A stretch of 64,000 bases of DNA from Membranipora membranacea (Eukaryota; Bryozoa; Gymnolaemata; Cheilostomatida; Membraniporidae), in the NCBI GenBank assembly GCA_914767715.1, contig OU612068.1, forward strand, positions 18,910,001-18,974,000. Direction: 5' to 3'. Shown piece after piece: positions 25,101 through 53,067 of the stretch (its first letter is position 1; the number at the start of each line of letters is the position of its first letter). Below the pieces are notes generated by a model, which did not search any database, was not told the DNA's origin, and was given only the letters and a program-made list of their open reading frames with translations. Position numbers and translations under genes: made by a program.

Positions 25101-28100
25101 GAAAATCGCCTCCCACACTTGAAAAAGAAAAATTATGTAGATATTAATGTTATATAAATATGCAAAGATGTGATGTGGCACCGCAAAAAAAAACAGTTTT
25201 TTGATATAATTCACACACCGAACAAAAAATGCTGCGGAGTAAAAATATGATAGATGATGGATGTCCATCAATCAATGCTAAAAGAAAGTAGTACAGATTA
25301 TAATTAATGCCCTTTTGATTGGTACAATAATTCGCCATAATAATATAACATGACCATACATGACAAGTTGGTAGACCCAGAAATCAGGAGGTCTCCGCGG
25401 ACAAACTCCCGACCCGAAGTACCACTCTGCGTGTCCAGCAGTGAAGGTGTAATTTGGCCCTTGTTGTCATTTACTTTGAGACAAAACTAGAGCGTTCGTA
25501 TTATGAAATGCATAATTTTACCTGATTTTACAAATTATATTGTTGCACTTTATAGGAACGAGGAAAGATAGTATGTTAATAGGCAATTATATATAGGTAT
25601 ATGTACTGTGGGAGTAGGAAAACATAGTCTTTCTTGCAACGAGAAGCTTAAAAAGTCGTCTGGGTGAAGGAAGCTGAAAAAAGGGAGGAAAAAGGGAGAT
25701 AGGGGGAGGTGGAAAATACCCCTAAAAACTGGGAGGCTCCCTACCAAAAAGGGAGACTTGTCAGGTATGAACATGACTATAATACCATATCACTCAACAC
25801 CAATTTAATATAATAAAAAAATAATCTTTGAAAGGGGTACAAGGTACACAATAATTGAATTTGTGTAAGTCACATGCCTGCATTAACCAATTTTCCTCCC
25901 GACTCCACAAAAAATAGGACCACCGGTACAGCAATATGGGAGATGGTATTTACAGCTAGGTCACAGATTAAAATGTCAGAAAATAAGTCACTACTTGTTT
26001 TGAAACAATAATGATTGTGAGTGCTTGCACCCAGTTGCACCCAGAAATTTGAGTAAGAGTTAATGAAAATTAATTGGAGCGATCAAATGTTGCAGTACCA
26101 AAACAAAATGTGTATTGATTCATTGAAATTCTGTCGATTAATCATGATAAAGGTCAAATCGATGTTCCAACAGTACATCTAATCTCTTAAAATCCGCTCG
26201 TACTGCCATGTCAAAACTAAATTTTCTTAGACCAAGAGAAAATGATAAAAAATTATGACAGCAACTTCGTCTTTAAAGTTACAAGAAAAGATTCTAGTTT
26301 CTTACCTGTACAGGACTATGTCGCTCCTGTTTTGGTTTACTTTGTAGCTGACTTGGCATTGACTGAGCTATAGAAGCTGGAGGTAGTCTGGTTGTCTGTG
26401 GATGTACAGGGGCAGCGACTGGAGGAAAGGGCTGTAGATGGAATGGTAGTTGTAATCCAGGATAAAGTGCTGCTGCGGCAGCGTGTAGGAATGGTGATGC
26501 AGACTTCAGAGTAGGAGTCAGAGAAGCCAAAGAGCCTAAAAAAAAATCAAGTAATTCGAAATTAACAACTTAGTCATTTTTATTCACACTAAATTTTTAT
26601 AATATACTTTAGTTAGGAATTAATTTTTCTTCTATCATAGGTTAAAATTGCAAATATTTGCAGGTGGTACAAGTTGCACGGCTGACTGTGTTGACCGTAT
26701 CTGATGCTAATCATGATCCTCTGTTGGTTCCAAACAATAAACCACCATGACCAACGGTAGTTGAATATTCCAGATATGGACCGTGAAAGAATGTTGAGAT
26801 TCTCTTAGAACACAATTAGCATTGTCTAACAAAAAGAGAACCTAAAATCAGATAAACTGGGAATAATAATAAATCATTTTTAGTTGCATAATGATGCATG
26901 AGATATGATAATATTACTTTGTGGAAGTTCTGCAATAAAACAAGTGTTGCATTCAAGAGTGTTCGTTACGCAGAATTTACTGTTTAGAATGGTAGAGAGA
27001 TGAAAAACCTTCTGGAGGGATAACAAATTACCAAGCCACTTCACACCTTACAAATCCCCTCCACTTGAGTTTAAACATTTTTCATGCCCATGACTCTGAA
27101 GAGGTGCCAAATTTAGAGTTTGAAGACGGCAGATCATATCTGATCTACGCACATTTGTTACATTTAAGGAGCACCAAGCCACATTGTCATAATAATAATC
27201 TCATACCAATGGACAAATTTAATTTAAAACCAAGTCTGGAGATGATGGATTAACAGCATCCTTTACATTGCGCTAAAGAAAACCCAGTTTCTCTATTGCA
27301 TAACTTTTGTGCTATAGCTATATCCATATCACAGAGTAGTATATCCATAATAGTGTATCCATATGTATAGTATATCCATATGTATACAGATACACAGAAT
27401 ATATGAATATACAGAATAGTATATCCATATATGTATCCAGTAGAGTAAATTAAATCCATATTGGTAAACGATAGTTTCTGCCTTTCATATAATCCACTAG
27501 TGGCAGTAACTGTTACCACACGTACCAGCTGAGAGATGGCCATAAGATCCGCTGGCTGCCGAGGAGCTTCTTGAGTGTGGGTTATGGAGTAAAGGTGTCA
27601 GCTGTAGAGAACCTTCACTACTTCTTGTTAAACTCTGTATATCCAAAAACTCTGAGAGTGGCGATTGAGATAGAGCTCGCTTTCTGCCTCTGCCCCCTAC
27701 GACAGAGGGTCGCGGGCTAGTCAGTCTAGATGAGGTTAGTGATGGAGGTAGAGTTACGCTGCCGCTGCCAGGCGTGGCTGGTATATCCGAGAATACAGAC
27801 CTCTTACTGCTAGTGTCAGCCAAGTCTACAACAAGAAAACAAAAGTTTAAATGGTTTTATAAAATCGCTTAAGAATTCAAAATAAATTGATAATATGCCA
27901 AATTGAAGTTTAACCTACTTCATGACAGGATTGAATATACCATGTGGACCTGGACATGATTTAATGATTGGCAGAATTCCTTCAAGATGACCAAAAATTC
28001 CTCAAAAATCATTGAGAGAGGAAACTCAAATTTATTAATTACAGGATCTAAAACTTCTTTCCTTGTCACACATTCATTTTTGAAGTGTTTTCAAACAAGA

Positions 28101-31100
28101 GTAAAACATAACTGAGTGGGTGTAGCATAGCAAATAATGTGAGCCAAAAGTAGTGAAAGAGATAGAGAAGAATTGAACGCCTCTAATCAAATGGCTAACA
28201 AACTTACTGGAGAGCCTCTGAGCAGCATTGAAGGCTGCTGACACCACTGCGTTTATCAATGGAAAATTACTGGTGAAATATCTGATTGTGCCCCACATTA
28301 ACGCTTGCATTAAATGTCCATTACGCAATCGGTCAGTGGAAGACTACTGGAGTGCGTCATTGAAACGCCCTTTCCATTGGCTAAACTCAGGCTGGAAAAC
28401 AGCTATTTCTTACAAAAAACACCTCCTGGATTGTTAAATTGAGCAGATATCTATGTTTGATAAACACTTTTTATCCTATATTTAACAAACATAATTATGT
28501 TTACCAGGAATTTCACGCGCTGAGTATGGTGTAACTGAGTGAGGCTTAGTGTCCTTACTCCCACCGCAATACGGACCTCAACAAGCTAAAACTTACTATA
28601 TGGTGAATGCATTTGATGAAGTTGTCTTTGGGACCTGTCCCATTGCATCTGAGCTGCGAGTCTATCCATTGAACTTGCCAGTGCAGGGTTACTCAGTATG
28701 GACAGGTCTGAGTGGGTAGGGCTGCCCAAAACTCTGAAATAAGAGCAAATATAGATTTCACAAACTGGCAATAAATAGTGCGCTCTCCAGTTCAAAGCAG
28801 TCAAAATATAGTAGAACAATAAACTTAATTTCTGATAAATATATACATATAACGAAAATAAAGCTCTAAGACTACCAAGACTGACAAGTCCTTTTTCAAA
28901 AGCTATGTAAAAATATCAAATTCGAAATCGATTTCAAAACAATTTGTTTTATTTTATTTTAAAAGTGTTGCTATACTATAGAGTTGAAGGCTTATGTCAT
29001 ATGTAGCAGCCCATACTCAAGTTATTCCAGGGAAAGCATATTTAAATCTTACTCAAGTTGAAATACGCATTCGCTTGTGACTCATTATCACACAATACTC
29101 ATAGTGGGAATACTGCATGGGAGTTGCGATAAATATTTGAGGTGACGAGAATTTGTCCACAAGGTTGTCCTTATCAGTGAAGAAAAATCTTTGGGAGTGA
29201 CAGACTGGTACAAACAAACATTGGGACAACTCATATTTATCACTTAGCCCCTCGTCATAATTTTCGAAATCCATCAGGGATTTTCCATTCCTGAGAATTT
29301 CCATTTTCTCGGATAATTCCTATTCTAGTCTGGTTCTGTCTGGTCTAGCCTATTTTCCATGAGAAGGGAAAGCAATAACATAGCGATTTACCTGGCAGCA
29401 TTAGGGTGGTGGAATGCGGGATTGAAGAGATATCTGCCGTCATTTGTGGTGGAGCTCAGAGGCTGTCCTGGAGGGGTTGAGCCGAGAAACCCTAGTGGTG
29501 ACACGCCTGATGCCACCTGCTGTACTGCATAGTAATAGGCCAGCGCTAGAAATAACAGAAAATTTATTAAAGTTGGGGAAAAATCCAACGACATGCAGAC
29601 CCAAGGCTAGACAATTCACATTCTCAAACTATCACAAAAAATTTGAAATACGAAGATGTTCTCAAAAACCACCCCCTACTCGCCAGAAACTTAATACTAC
29701 ATGGGTCTTACTGAAATACATACCGCCAATTATAATTTTCTATTGCCACAACTAGAATGAAAACAAAAGGAGGTTGTCAGTTGAAGTTAGCATTGTTTAC
29801 GGATCTCCAAGAAACCACTACTTGCCCAGTTTGTGATATCTCATGACTTAAAACATCGCTCAGAAAACACTAATGCCTTAGTTCTGATCAGTAAACTGCA
29901 TTCCGTACATACAAAAGTTGTTTGCATTGAGCCTTATTTTTAAGTAACCCAACACCTGTATCTTTGCTCAAGTAATTTAGTCATTAGTGTTAAAATTAGT
30001 TTTATTTGAGGGGAGACAGGGAGAGTGTGGCCAGCCTGTCGACTGCTCTTACAGGGCTTGACTTAGCACTCATTTACATCTTTACTCAAAATAAAAATGA
30101 ACCCTTGTAATCGCAAGTGTTTTATAACTAACAAAAGGGAAGTTTAAAAAGTGGCATTAAGAAATTTTAAAACAATAAGTTGTTAGCTAAGGCTCTATTC
30201 ATCAACTGTTATTTTTAGGGCTAATTTTGAATGAATTATTAGGTAATACAGTGTTTTGATTTTTGCTTAATTTGATTAGCCTCTAGTATATCACAATTCT
30301 GTTATGAATGTTTAATTATTGAGCTAGTTTTGCACTAAATAGCTTGAGCATATTTCATGTAAAGGACATGTCAAGATCAAAAAGTCAAAAGGGGCAAACA
30401 ATCTTTGTGCCAACATGTGCCGCTGAACAATTCCATGAGTAAATAACATAACTATTCCAGTGACGAGTGTGTCCTTTGACCTTACACCTAACAAACCATC
30501 CCGATAGTATTTCAGCAGTGTCGCAAGGGGGGGCTCGTGATTTTCCACCTAATGTCATGTAATACCTGTTACGTTATTTTCTTACATTGTTGATATGCTG
30601 ACTGCTCCAGTGGACTGTTAGGTACAGGGAAAGGGGGTAAAACCAGTTTCCTCCCATCCAAAGGTAGCCCGAGGCCTTTATCCGTGGCCGATGTTTGCGG
30701 GGCCGGGGTTGGCCCTACGCCCCTGTCCACTGTCGTTTTCTGTTTAATCTCAGAGAGGCTATGAGGTTCTTCATCAACAGGCTCCAATGTAGACTTTCCT
30801 GACAGTGGTCGACATCTTACTTTTGGGGAGTCTATAACAATAAATGTCATTAGGTCAAAATACATGATTTGTCATTAGATAATGACGGTTAAATTACGAT
30901 TTTCATAAAAAAAAGGTTGTTATTGAACAGCAAAGATGTTCTTCCAGGGTGGCTAAAGAATTTCAGGGCTTCAAAAATTTAATGACAATAGAATAATTTA
31001 GCTGATTTGAATTTTGAAAACAATACCCAGGATTGCCTTTAGGGAAATGAAAACGAAGATTGTGAAATATTCGTGGCAGGGAATAATACTCTTTCCTAGA

Positions 31101-32053
31101 TGTAAGAATTCCTGTTTTTTGCAATGAACCACTGAGGCGGGTTGCTGTATTTTCAATTTTTCTGAATTTTGGAAGCGCAAAGGTCCACGGAGCTCCTGCA
31201 GGGAATGGTTCAGTGATTTTATCCTTGATAATAAAAATACTGACCACCCTTCACACCACTGGCATCGTACTTCTCGACATCAAACGATGGGTTTTATGTC
31301 TTTTGCAGCCATCAGCAGCAGACAAGTGTAAACTACATCTTTTCGTATTGTTTGAACAAAATAAGCTGAAATTGCTCGTATGAAGGCCTTTCTTTTGATG
31401 GTTTTTATTAGTGCGAGAAACAATTATGGAATTAATTATTAAGAGAAAACCACCAGCCATCAAAAGCCACAAAAAGCCCCAGAGCAATGACTCTGATACT
31501 TTCTTTTTAATGAGGCGCCCAGTTATCATGTCAAATGACCCAAAACTACATCAATTATAACCAATATCTGAAAATCTGAATGGAAGCCTTGTAAGATGAT
31601 AGCACAATGTTAAGTTTTTAGCACTTTTAGTAAAACCATTTTTTAAGGATTTTCATACAACAAAAAGTACAAGTTATCAACTATGCAAGTAAAAAACTTT
31701 GGTTAAATAATAAACAGTTTTGCTTGATCAGCTATTATTTGATGTCTGGCTCAGGACAAGAAAGTGTGATTCCCGTTAATCCCTCAACATTTTGCTCCAC
31801 AAACTCTCAAATCGAAGTTCCCCATAATTTAGACAATGCATGTTGAACCTGTCTACAAATCGTAAAACTTTTTGTCACTGAATTCAAATTTTATTTAATT
31901 AGAGAAAAACTTGAAGTTTTAAGTTGATTTAACAAATAGTTTTCCACCTGTGCTACAGGTTTTGCCCTGATGATTTAAGTAGGTTACCTGATGTGTCGAG
32001 CCCGTTAGATGAGGCAGCCTCTATATCCATGGCTGCTGGAGAGAAATCGGCTT
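13131..32053 (-). CDS. GLI: GLI/Ci family zinc-finger transcription factor, complete
   Basis: This is the nuclear effector of Hedgehog signalling. Exons: 32053-31988 (ATG at 32030), 30831-30586, 29545-29392, 28733-28597, 27825-27526, 26535-26306, 25117-25015, 24601-24501, 23822-23673, 23143-22976, 22156-21905, 21784-21602, 21388-21265, 20831-20745, 20058-19944, 19289-19175, 18075-17789, 17073-16943, 16730-16505, 16269-16134, 15349-15128, 14607-14479, 13870-13618, 13222-13131. The CDS is 3984 nt, or 1327 residues, within the vertebrate GLI size range. Landmarks in order are the SUFU-binding motif SYGHLSA at ~287-293, five C2H2 fingers at ~421-572, PKA-type sites, a [11 protein letters not shown] block at ~998 like the GLI3 LPDDVVQYL, and the conserved C-terminus. 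The start is chosen for its strong Kozak context (gcagccATGG) and because it follows a 3' splice site, so a 5' non-coding exon lies upstream. The acceptor of exon 20 (16269) was chosen because only it keeps phase. Vertebrate-type GLI1, 2 or 3 identity cannot be assigned. Confidence 0.95.
14226..14383. mobile_element. MITE, GGGGGGTC-end family, intact copy
   Basis: It starts GGGGGGTCTTTCGATTAGAA and ends with the near-perfect complement, CTAATTGAAAGACCCCCC. The inner part contains repeated atcgctc and tcactgagtgagcgat blocks, themselves partly palindromic. It lies in the GLI intron between exons 22 and 23. No clear target-site duplication is seen. Confidence 0.75.
15413..15417 (-). terminator. 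RNA polymerase III terminator of tRNA-Arg
   Basis: A run of five T on the - strand starts 7 bases after the tRNA 3' end. The same run persists at 7587-7591 in the left duplicated copy, where the tRNA body is absent. Confidence 0.8.
15424..15496 (-). tRNA. tRNA-Arg, anticodon CCU
   Basis: On the - strand a 73-base cloverleaf forms. The acceptor GCCTTCG pairs with CGAGGGT (with G1-U72, as I recall in animal tRNA-Arg-CCU). The D arm is GCC/GGC, the anticodon arm TCTGC-CTCCTAA-GCAGG gives anticodon CCU, and the T arm is GCGGG-TTCGAGT-CCCGC. The A box (TGGCCTAATGG) and B box (GGTTCGAGTCC) are intact and a TTTTT terminator follows at 15413-15417. The discriminator base reads U, which is unusual. 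It sits in a GLI intron on the same strand as GLI, at the right edge of the tandem duplication. Confidence 0.96.
16781..16946 (-). repeat. Direct repeat duplicating the GLI exon 18 splice donor
   Basis: Two units about 103 bases apart share tgtcatatt, ggatcaattaacgcctgca and aaagccactaaccgtt. On the - strand each reads ACGGTTAGTGGCTTT, so the true donor after 16943 has a decoy twin after 16840. Use of the decoy would add a TAG stop at once (AAC GGT TAG). Confidence 0.8.
17789..20058 (-). other. GLI: GLI processing region with PKA-type phosphorylation sites
   Basis: Exon 20058-19944 encodes [11 protein letters not shown] (Ser ~774). Exon 19289-19175 encodes [10 protein letters not shown] (Ser ~805). 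Exon 18075-17789 encodes RRRASDPVR (Ser ~913). These match vertebrate PKA sites that prime GSK3/CK1 phosphorylation and proteolytic processing. The second SSRRSS site and the RRCSDGG site of vertebrate GLI3 are not seen. Confidence 0.85.
20325..20400 (-). repeat. Possible tRNA-derived SINE fragment in GLI intron
   Basis: On the - strand a B-box-like GTGTTCGATCCCTGG follows a weak tRNA-like stretch. The A box and tail are not clear. Confidence 0.3.
21905..24601 (-). other. GLI: GLI DNA-binding region: five C2H2 zinc fingers over four exons
   Basis: Exon 24601-24501 starts finger 1 (VCRWENC). Exon 23822-23673 finishes finger 1, holds finger 2 ([19 protein letters not shown]) and opens finger 3. 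Exon 23143-22976 holds the rest of finger 3 and finger 4 ([18 protein letters not shown]). Exon 22156-21905 encodes finger 5 ([18 protein letters not shown]). Base-contacting segments are essentially identical to vertebrate GLI proteins, so the target site should be the standard GLI site. Finger 3 has Cys-x5-Cys instead of Cys-x4-Cys because of one extra Gly codon at the exon start. Confidence 0.95.
22690..22795. repeat. Short tandem duplication in GLI intron
   Basis: Two near-identical blocks, ggtttcaaggtgtgttttcg followed by agcaccaaagtg, start around 22707 and 22770, with shorter taagaagtgat repeats between them. I see no function. Confidence 0.75.
27310..27445. repeat. Simple-repeat tract based on TATCCATA
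   Basis: Imperfect repeats of tatatccatatgta fill the intron just downstream of the SUFU-motif exon of GLI. Open frames within it are artefacts of the repeat. Confidence 0.8.
27526..27825 (-). other. GLI: GLI exon 5: SUFU-binding region
   Basis: This 300-base exon encodes [20 protein letters not shown], matching the vertebrate RKR-LS-SPLSD block, then [17 protein letters not shown] at its end. SYGHLSA is the core motif through which SUFU holds GLI in the cytoplasm. The next exon (26306-26535) adds an Ala/Pro/His-rich stretch. Confidence 0.93.
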
Positions 32054-35000
32054 CTGTAGTAACAATCATTTAGCATAGTCTCCTGTCGGCTCAGTAAATT
32101 TTAATAAAGTGTATCTCAGTTGGTGCTACAAATATCAAATTAATATTTGCAATCAAACTTTGATACACACAAACACCGACCAAACGCTTCTTTTCCTATA
32201 ATCTAAATGTTGAGGGCAATGGTGCCACAAAATTAGATTATATAAGAAAAAGACAAAACAAGCGGTTGGTATTATTAAAATAATTCGCTCAGAAGAAAAT
32301 TACAACCTTAACAGTCGCCTGCCTGAAACACACTAAATCCTAAACAGGAGTGTATTATCAAATTGGCAAAAAAGCAGGTCTCCATGGCACACTAATTAAA
32401 GCTTGCGGTTTGGCAGAGTATATTGCACGCAAATCTGAAGCCATTGCACGAATGAGAAACTGTTCAGCGAGGATCATGGATTTATACCATTGACCAAGAA
32501 AACAAACCTTTGACACTTGCGGCGCGTTGGTGTCACAATTCCTAAGTAGCGAATCAGCAGCGGGGGTCGTCAGGTGGGAGTGGAGCGGAGGAGAGGAGAT
32601 GTTAGCACTAGATCGTCACTGCTCAAAGTGATGATTCTGATTCTCACCATGCGCCTGATATAGTATTCCCTCTACTGATCACAGACATAAAAAGAAAATC
32701 CACTTCTGAACTCAATCAGAAAGGTGTCGAAAAGCTTACTGATCCTTTCTATTTTATTGATACAGCAATATAAATCACCTTCTTAATGACATATGAAAGC
32801 TGGCAGGCGAATGAAGATGAAACTTTATGAGCAAAGCGAGGTGGCGATAATGAAATGAGATCACAGCTTTCATTGGATATTGTCAAGTTTTAACCACTTC
32901 AGACAATAAGGCCATTAACGTGTATTCTAATCAGGTTAAAGAATTAACTCTGAGTTAAGAAAATTGAAAGAAAAGAATGAGAGAACAAGAGACACAACAA
33001 ACAGACAAACAATATGGTGGGTATGATTATAGCTACTATGCACAGGTAGTAGTTAATTTTTTATTCATTCACTCACGACTATCACACAGATTACCCCTAC
33101 AATTTGTGTAATAATGATGCAATGTTTTGTTTCATTTGATCATCTTCATCCATGACCAAACATCAATTTAAAGATAAGGCGGAAGGCTAACCTGTATAAA
33201 GAAGATTTTTTTTGCGATTGAAAATCTTTGACATGGTAATTTTTTCATGACAACATCAAGACTTGATAAATGTTCAAATTTATTGATATTTTTAAATGAG
33301 ACATTTAATGTGGTCCAGCCTATGGTTTTTTGCCCAAATTTCCTATTAAGTGGGTGAAAGTATCAGGAGAGTTAACCTTCAGCAAGGTGGTTCGGCTAAT
33401 ACGTAATCAAGTCAGTAGACAAATGACGGAATAGGAAGTCGGGATGCTTAAAAATAGTCCTGTCTCTTGAGAAGAAAAGATTTTTATAAAAAATGGTAAA
33501 AACTTGATTCATCAATCGAATATGTTGCATTATGTGTGCTCTAAGATTAAGCTGTGTAACACACTTTATGTTCATAACTAAAAGCCATAACAAAGAGCAT
33601 TTATGCGATTAATATTAGCTACACAAAAAGAAATTGCTAAAATAACATAGGTATTTTCTCTGGCTATAAACAACAAAACGCTCTTCGTTAAATGCTTGCC
33701 AAGTTTTGTAACATTGCAATTTACAAAATCTCTGAAAATCCCCTTCCCTAACGGTGTAACGACCAAAGTGTATTACCGCAACTATTTATTTTATTTCAGG
33801 TTGCGTGGCGAAATCCCACGAGAGCAACACTTAATGATTTAGGAGACAGATGGAAGCTGTGATCGCATAACTCTTGAGTTACCGGCTATCTACAACAACC
33901 TACCTCAATCATCCGTAATCTAATAATACCCGATTGCAATTGCATGTCTACGAGAAAAATCTCGAGTATTTTTCAGACGTGGGGCAAAGGTATAAATGTG
34001 TGTGATATTGGAGATTAAATATTGACAAATATCATTCCTGGATATATGATTGAAATGTTGAAATTCAAAAAAAAGGACTCACACCTAGCAAGTGTATAAA
34101 ATAATACGTAACACCTTACTAATCGATGCGGACATTAGTACACTACACCCATCAAATCAATTTCCTTATTGTGAAATTTACCAAGAGGCTCAAGACACAA
34201 CACCTATGTCATAATACCCTGTAGGCATTTAAATTGTGACGTTTACAATACAGGAGTTTCTACATTTAGCGCAGCATATAATAGCTCTCATTGGTTGATC
34301 TAAAAATTTAGATTTTTTGCATTATGATATCAAAAATCATGAAGGCTCAGATGCACAATTTTAAATTTTTCAAAGGGTGTAACAAATCACCAAACCTAAT
34401 ACCGTGATTCAGACAGAACAATTAGGATCCCAGTCTGCTGATAGGCTAATTAGAGCAAGAATATAACATCCAAACCATGTCCAATCCGCTTATGCTTTAA
34501 GCGTTAGTTTTACTGAAGCAACCAAACCTGATTGGACGGCGAAGCAAAAATATCCGCGATCGATCACTCTAGGTTGCAAAAAAAGTGACTTGTCAAAACC
34601 AGGTATATGCTCTTTTTAGTACAATTTATAGCTACTAGAACTTTCATGCTTTAGTTGCGCGTATGGTTAACAATGTAACATATAATTTGGCACTGGTTAA
34701 AAAATTAATTCAGTCACATTCAATATGTTACATTAGTGCAAAAACACAAGTTCGCCAGCACTAAAGAGGTTTCATCTTCCCAATCTGTAAATGTAATAAA
34801 GGAATCGGGAAGGGTTATGATGGGTCTGGAATATTATAGTCTGGTAAAATCATAATATTTAACCATTGTATTACATCATTACGAGTTAAAAACACAAAAC
34901 CATGGTTCAAACACATTTTGGAACAGACGTACCATAATCATAGATATATAGATCTATTTGTTTATATGTTTGCGGTGGGCTACACCAACAAGACCTTTTC

Positions 35001-35624
35001 ACCCATACTCCTTTCCCTAAATGGTAACCGCATCTGGATATCCAGAGATAGAGTGTGTCACAGTTAAACCTTGATACAGTTTTGTTTTTAGGGAACTTGA
35101 TTTACCAATACCCATATCAACCCTGAGTAACGTTTCAGCAGTGTGAGCAATTTCTACAAGTTATATAGTTTAAAAAAATTGTATGTTCAGACACCCATTC
35201 CAATCCTTAGGCCTATCTTATCCTGCACAAGTATAACAAGGACCCAATTTTAATGGTTACATGCCTCTCTGATATCTTTTGCCCAATTCTCCCTCTGAAT
35301 CTGAACAACTGAAGGCCTACCAAAGCCATCATTGCTTATCTAGTATCAAAAACCGTAAACCATACGTGACTACATCCATGTTCTTCATTGACCGCATATT
35401 CACTACTCAGCGTTCATAGTTCAGAGTTCTTGACATAAAGCTCACGCGAGTTCATTACGGACCAAATTTTCAATATGGCACATCAAATACAAATAAAATA
35501 TATTAGACTATGGTTATAAACAATGTTTTTTGATGAACTTAGAAATATTGGATTGTAAGCAAGTCCTCTATCAATATTAGTGTCAATACTTCTATTTTGG
35601 GACCATCTTACACTCGCATGGAGT

Positions 35625-35775
35625 AGGAGGTGGTTCGGCTGGTAAGAGTGGTGGCCCTCTACCCCGCAAGTGGAAAGGTTTCTGAGTTGAAATCTCAATT
35701 CAGTTCACTGACTACTTGGGTTTCCTCAGGTGTACTCCAACCTGTCTACGAACTGATCACAGATTGCAGAGATTG
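35625..35775 (+). repeat. tRNA-derived SINE fragment
   Basis: An A-box-like GGTTCGGCTGGTAAGAGTGG is followed by a degraded B-box-like GAGTTGAAATCTC. A downstream block, cttgggtttcctcaggtgta, resembles conserved SINE bodies. Confidence 0.5.
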
Positions 35776-36054
35776 CAACAAGTAGTTCGCCATTCATGTT
35801 TCAAGATGTGGAATGTGATAAGATCCACAGGTAACCAATATTAAACACATTTGCGTATAAGACAAATTACCGAAGTGCAAATTGAATTAATAATATTATA
35901 AATGAGCAGCTGATACATGTATGGAAAATACCTGCGGAGTTAGGTTATCCAAGGGCTATCTGTATATTAAGTTCCTCATTCCAGAGGCAGATTCATTTTG
36001 CCCTTTATATACAGAGCACTGAGATTGATGCGTGGAAGTGGATGGTGGTTGATG

Positions 36055-36133
36055 TTGGTAAGAACAAGGAGTTAACTCCTTGGTTGGTTAGAACAAGGAG
36101 TTAAAGACTATAACTTTAACTCCTTGGTTAGAA
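36055..36133. repeat. Nested inverted and direct repeats of AACAAGGAGTTAA
   Basis: The motif aacaaggagttaa and its complement ttaactccttggtt alternate four times, giving two overlapping hairpins. Function is unknown and it may be the core of a foldback element. Confidence 0.7.
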
Positions 36134-38184
36134 TAATAAGGTAATACTTTTACTATTTCTCCTCTTGATATGCAATTTTAACAAATATTCTCATAGTTGA
36201 CTGCTAATGCATGATTGTTTGCTAGGACTAAAAATGACCTTAGTACTGCATACTGCATTTCATTGAAGAGGCAGAGGCCGAGGGAGACACAACAAGACAC
36301 ATTTAAAGTCTTTCCAATCATACCTACTTACCAGCTTTCTACTAACCCTAAACAACACTTACAGCTACATACATACTGTATATATAATCACATCATCATA
36401 ATAAGATAATAAATAATAATAATTGATAAATGTATTTTGATAATATATGTATATATATATACAAACATACCTTTTCATCCAACCCAACAATTGATATCAG
36501 TACCTCATAGCTGTTGTGTAAAATCAGGCTAACATATCACACCAGCTAGTGGTAACAGTTTCCTTGCCACAACTGTATTTTTTACTAAATACCTTACAAT
36601 AAAATAAAATTAATGTTCTGCAGCCAACACATGTGGTCTCTGTGTGTGGCAACTGCTAAGGTTTATCAGCTGATCAAGTTTGGTCATGTGACCTTTCATA
36701 TGGAGGGCAACTCCACATTTCATTTATCTAATGTTTTCTTGTAACCAGAAATCAGTTCATTTTCATGAATTTATAACATTATTGGATCAAACCTAATACT
36801 TTCCACACATTTTCCAAACTGAACTGAACTGACTTTAACAGAGAGGAGGCAGTTTCTGCAGTCTGTTGCTTTGACTCTGAGTTACCGGCACCCCTAATAG
36901 GAGCAACGCATTCCTAGTGACAACATATCAGCATTGGCACATATTGTTTTTTTACATAATGTCAATTGTTTGCCAAGCCATTTTTTGCATCGCAGATACA
37001 GACTTATTCTATAGCAAGCTATGCAACAGTACACATGCCCTCACCACACATAAATCACAATTATCGCAGGTGGTGACATAGCATGGTGTCATAGGTCTAA
37101 CCATCAAACTCATATGACAATCCTGACATGGGTAATCCATGGGTAAGCCGTAATTCAATCAAAGGATGGAAAACAATTCCACCAGCTTTGTGTAAAAAAG
37201 AAGAAAAATATGGCGATGGGTAGACCAATCAGATTGCATGTGCAGTGTTTTAGCGTAGAATTAGATGAGATTGTCTGCGACCTCCCTCTATGAGATTACC
37301 AGGGATTAAAAGATAAAAAGATTGCTCAATGGGTGGTCCATAAAAATATCAAAGACTTTCATCTGCAGGGATTTTACTAAATTTTGCAATGTTTATTCAA
37401 AAAATTACTATTATGATACTCTTTTCCGTCATCAGCACGGTATTAAAATGAGAGAGGGAGCAACATTTTACAACAAATTTGTGTATTTTAAAAGCACAAA
37501 AACAAAATCGTATAATACAAACACTAAAAATAGACACAAATATGATACATGGTCATGGAAAGACCTAAAAGAAAATTGTTTAGCGTTAACCATAAAGTAG
37601 ACGGGTATAGGGTTATTCTATATATCATTATATCCGAATGAAGCAGATTTCAGAAAAAAAACATTGAGAAGAAAATCTCTTGTCAACATTTAATACTGCA
37701 ATGAACTGTTCCATAACAGGTCTAAAGAACAGTAAAGTATTAATTTCAGGTTCAACTTTTGGCATAATCAACAGTAGCAACAGTAAGCTACTTCATTTGC
37801 TTCCAAAACTATAGCGTGCATTGAAATATAAGATAGAGTTGCGAAGGAAGCTCTTCTAAGGCTCAGTAGTCGGACAGCTTCGCAACAAGAATCAGCAAGC
37901 TGGCCTATAGTCAGCATATAGAAATGCATAAGAAAAAAGCCTTAACCATGACAGAGCTGCCAAACAATCCTACAAATTCACAAGTAAAGGGTGACACAAA
38001 CGATACATAAAGTACACAAACAAATGAACAGCGATCAAAATTATGACGTTTGATAAAATTGTTCTATTGGTGGCTAGACGATAAGGTATAAATGTTGATG
38101 GGAGGGTAGTGGAAATAGTATATTTTGCTGTATCACTCTTGTATGGAAAGTTATGCATGTGATGTGACTATGATGATGATAGTT

Positions 38185-38190
38185 TTTAAT
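38185..38190 (-). promoter_or_regulatory. Candidate CUL1 polyadenylation signal
   Basis: ATTAAA on the - strand, 65 bases past the CUL1 stop codon. It is the first plausible signal downstream. Confidence 0.35.
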
Positions 38191-38254
38191 ATGGATTTGA
38201 AGATCAGTCCCAATCTTACCAATTTTCGGATACTAATTTGATGCAGTAGCTTGC

Positions 38255-53067
<14,813 letters not shown>

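Larger units (their letters stand above)
32054..38254. other. Intergenic region between GLI start and CUL1 stop
   Basis: It should contain the GLI promoter and 5' non-coding exon(s), because the first coding exon begins at a splice acceptor (32053). It also holds the CUL1 3' UTR near 38254. I see no conserved coding exon, only a SINE near 35640 and a hairpin-forming repeat near 36055. Open frames here are short and without splice support. Confidence 0.5.

Noticed and set aside
31251-31529. 92-residue open frame in GLI intron 1
   Set aside because: It has no splice-site support, contains a short inverted repeat (ccatcaaaag/cttttgatgg) and resembles no family. Probably chance or a foldback remnant.
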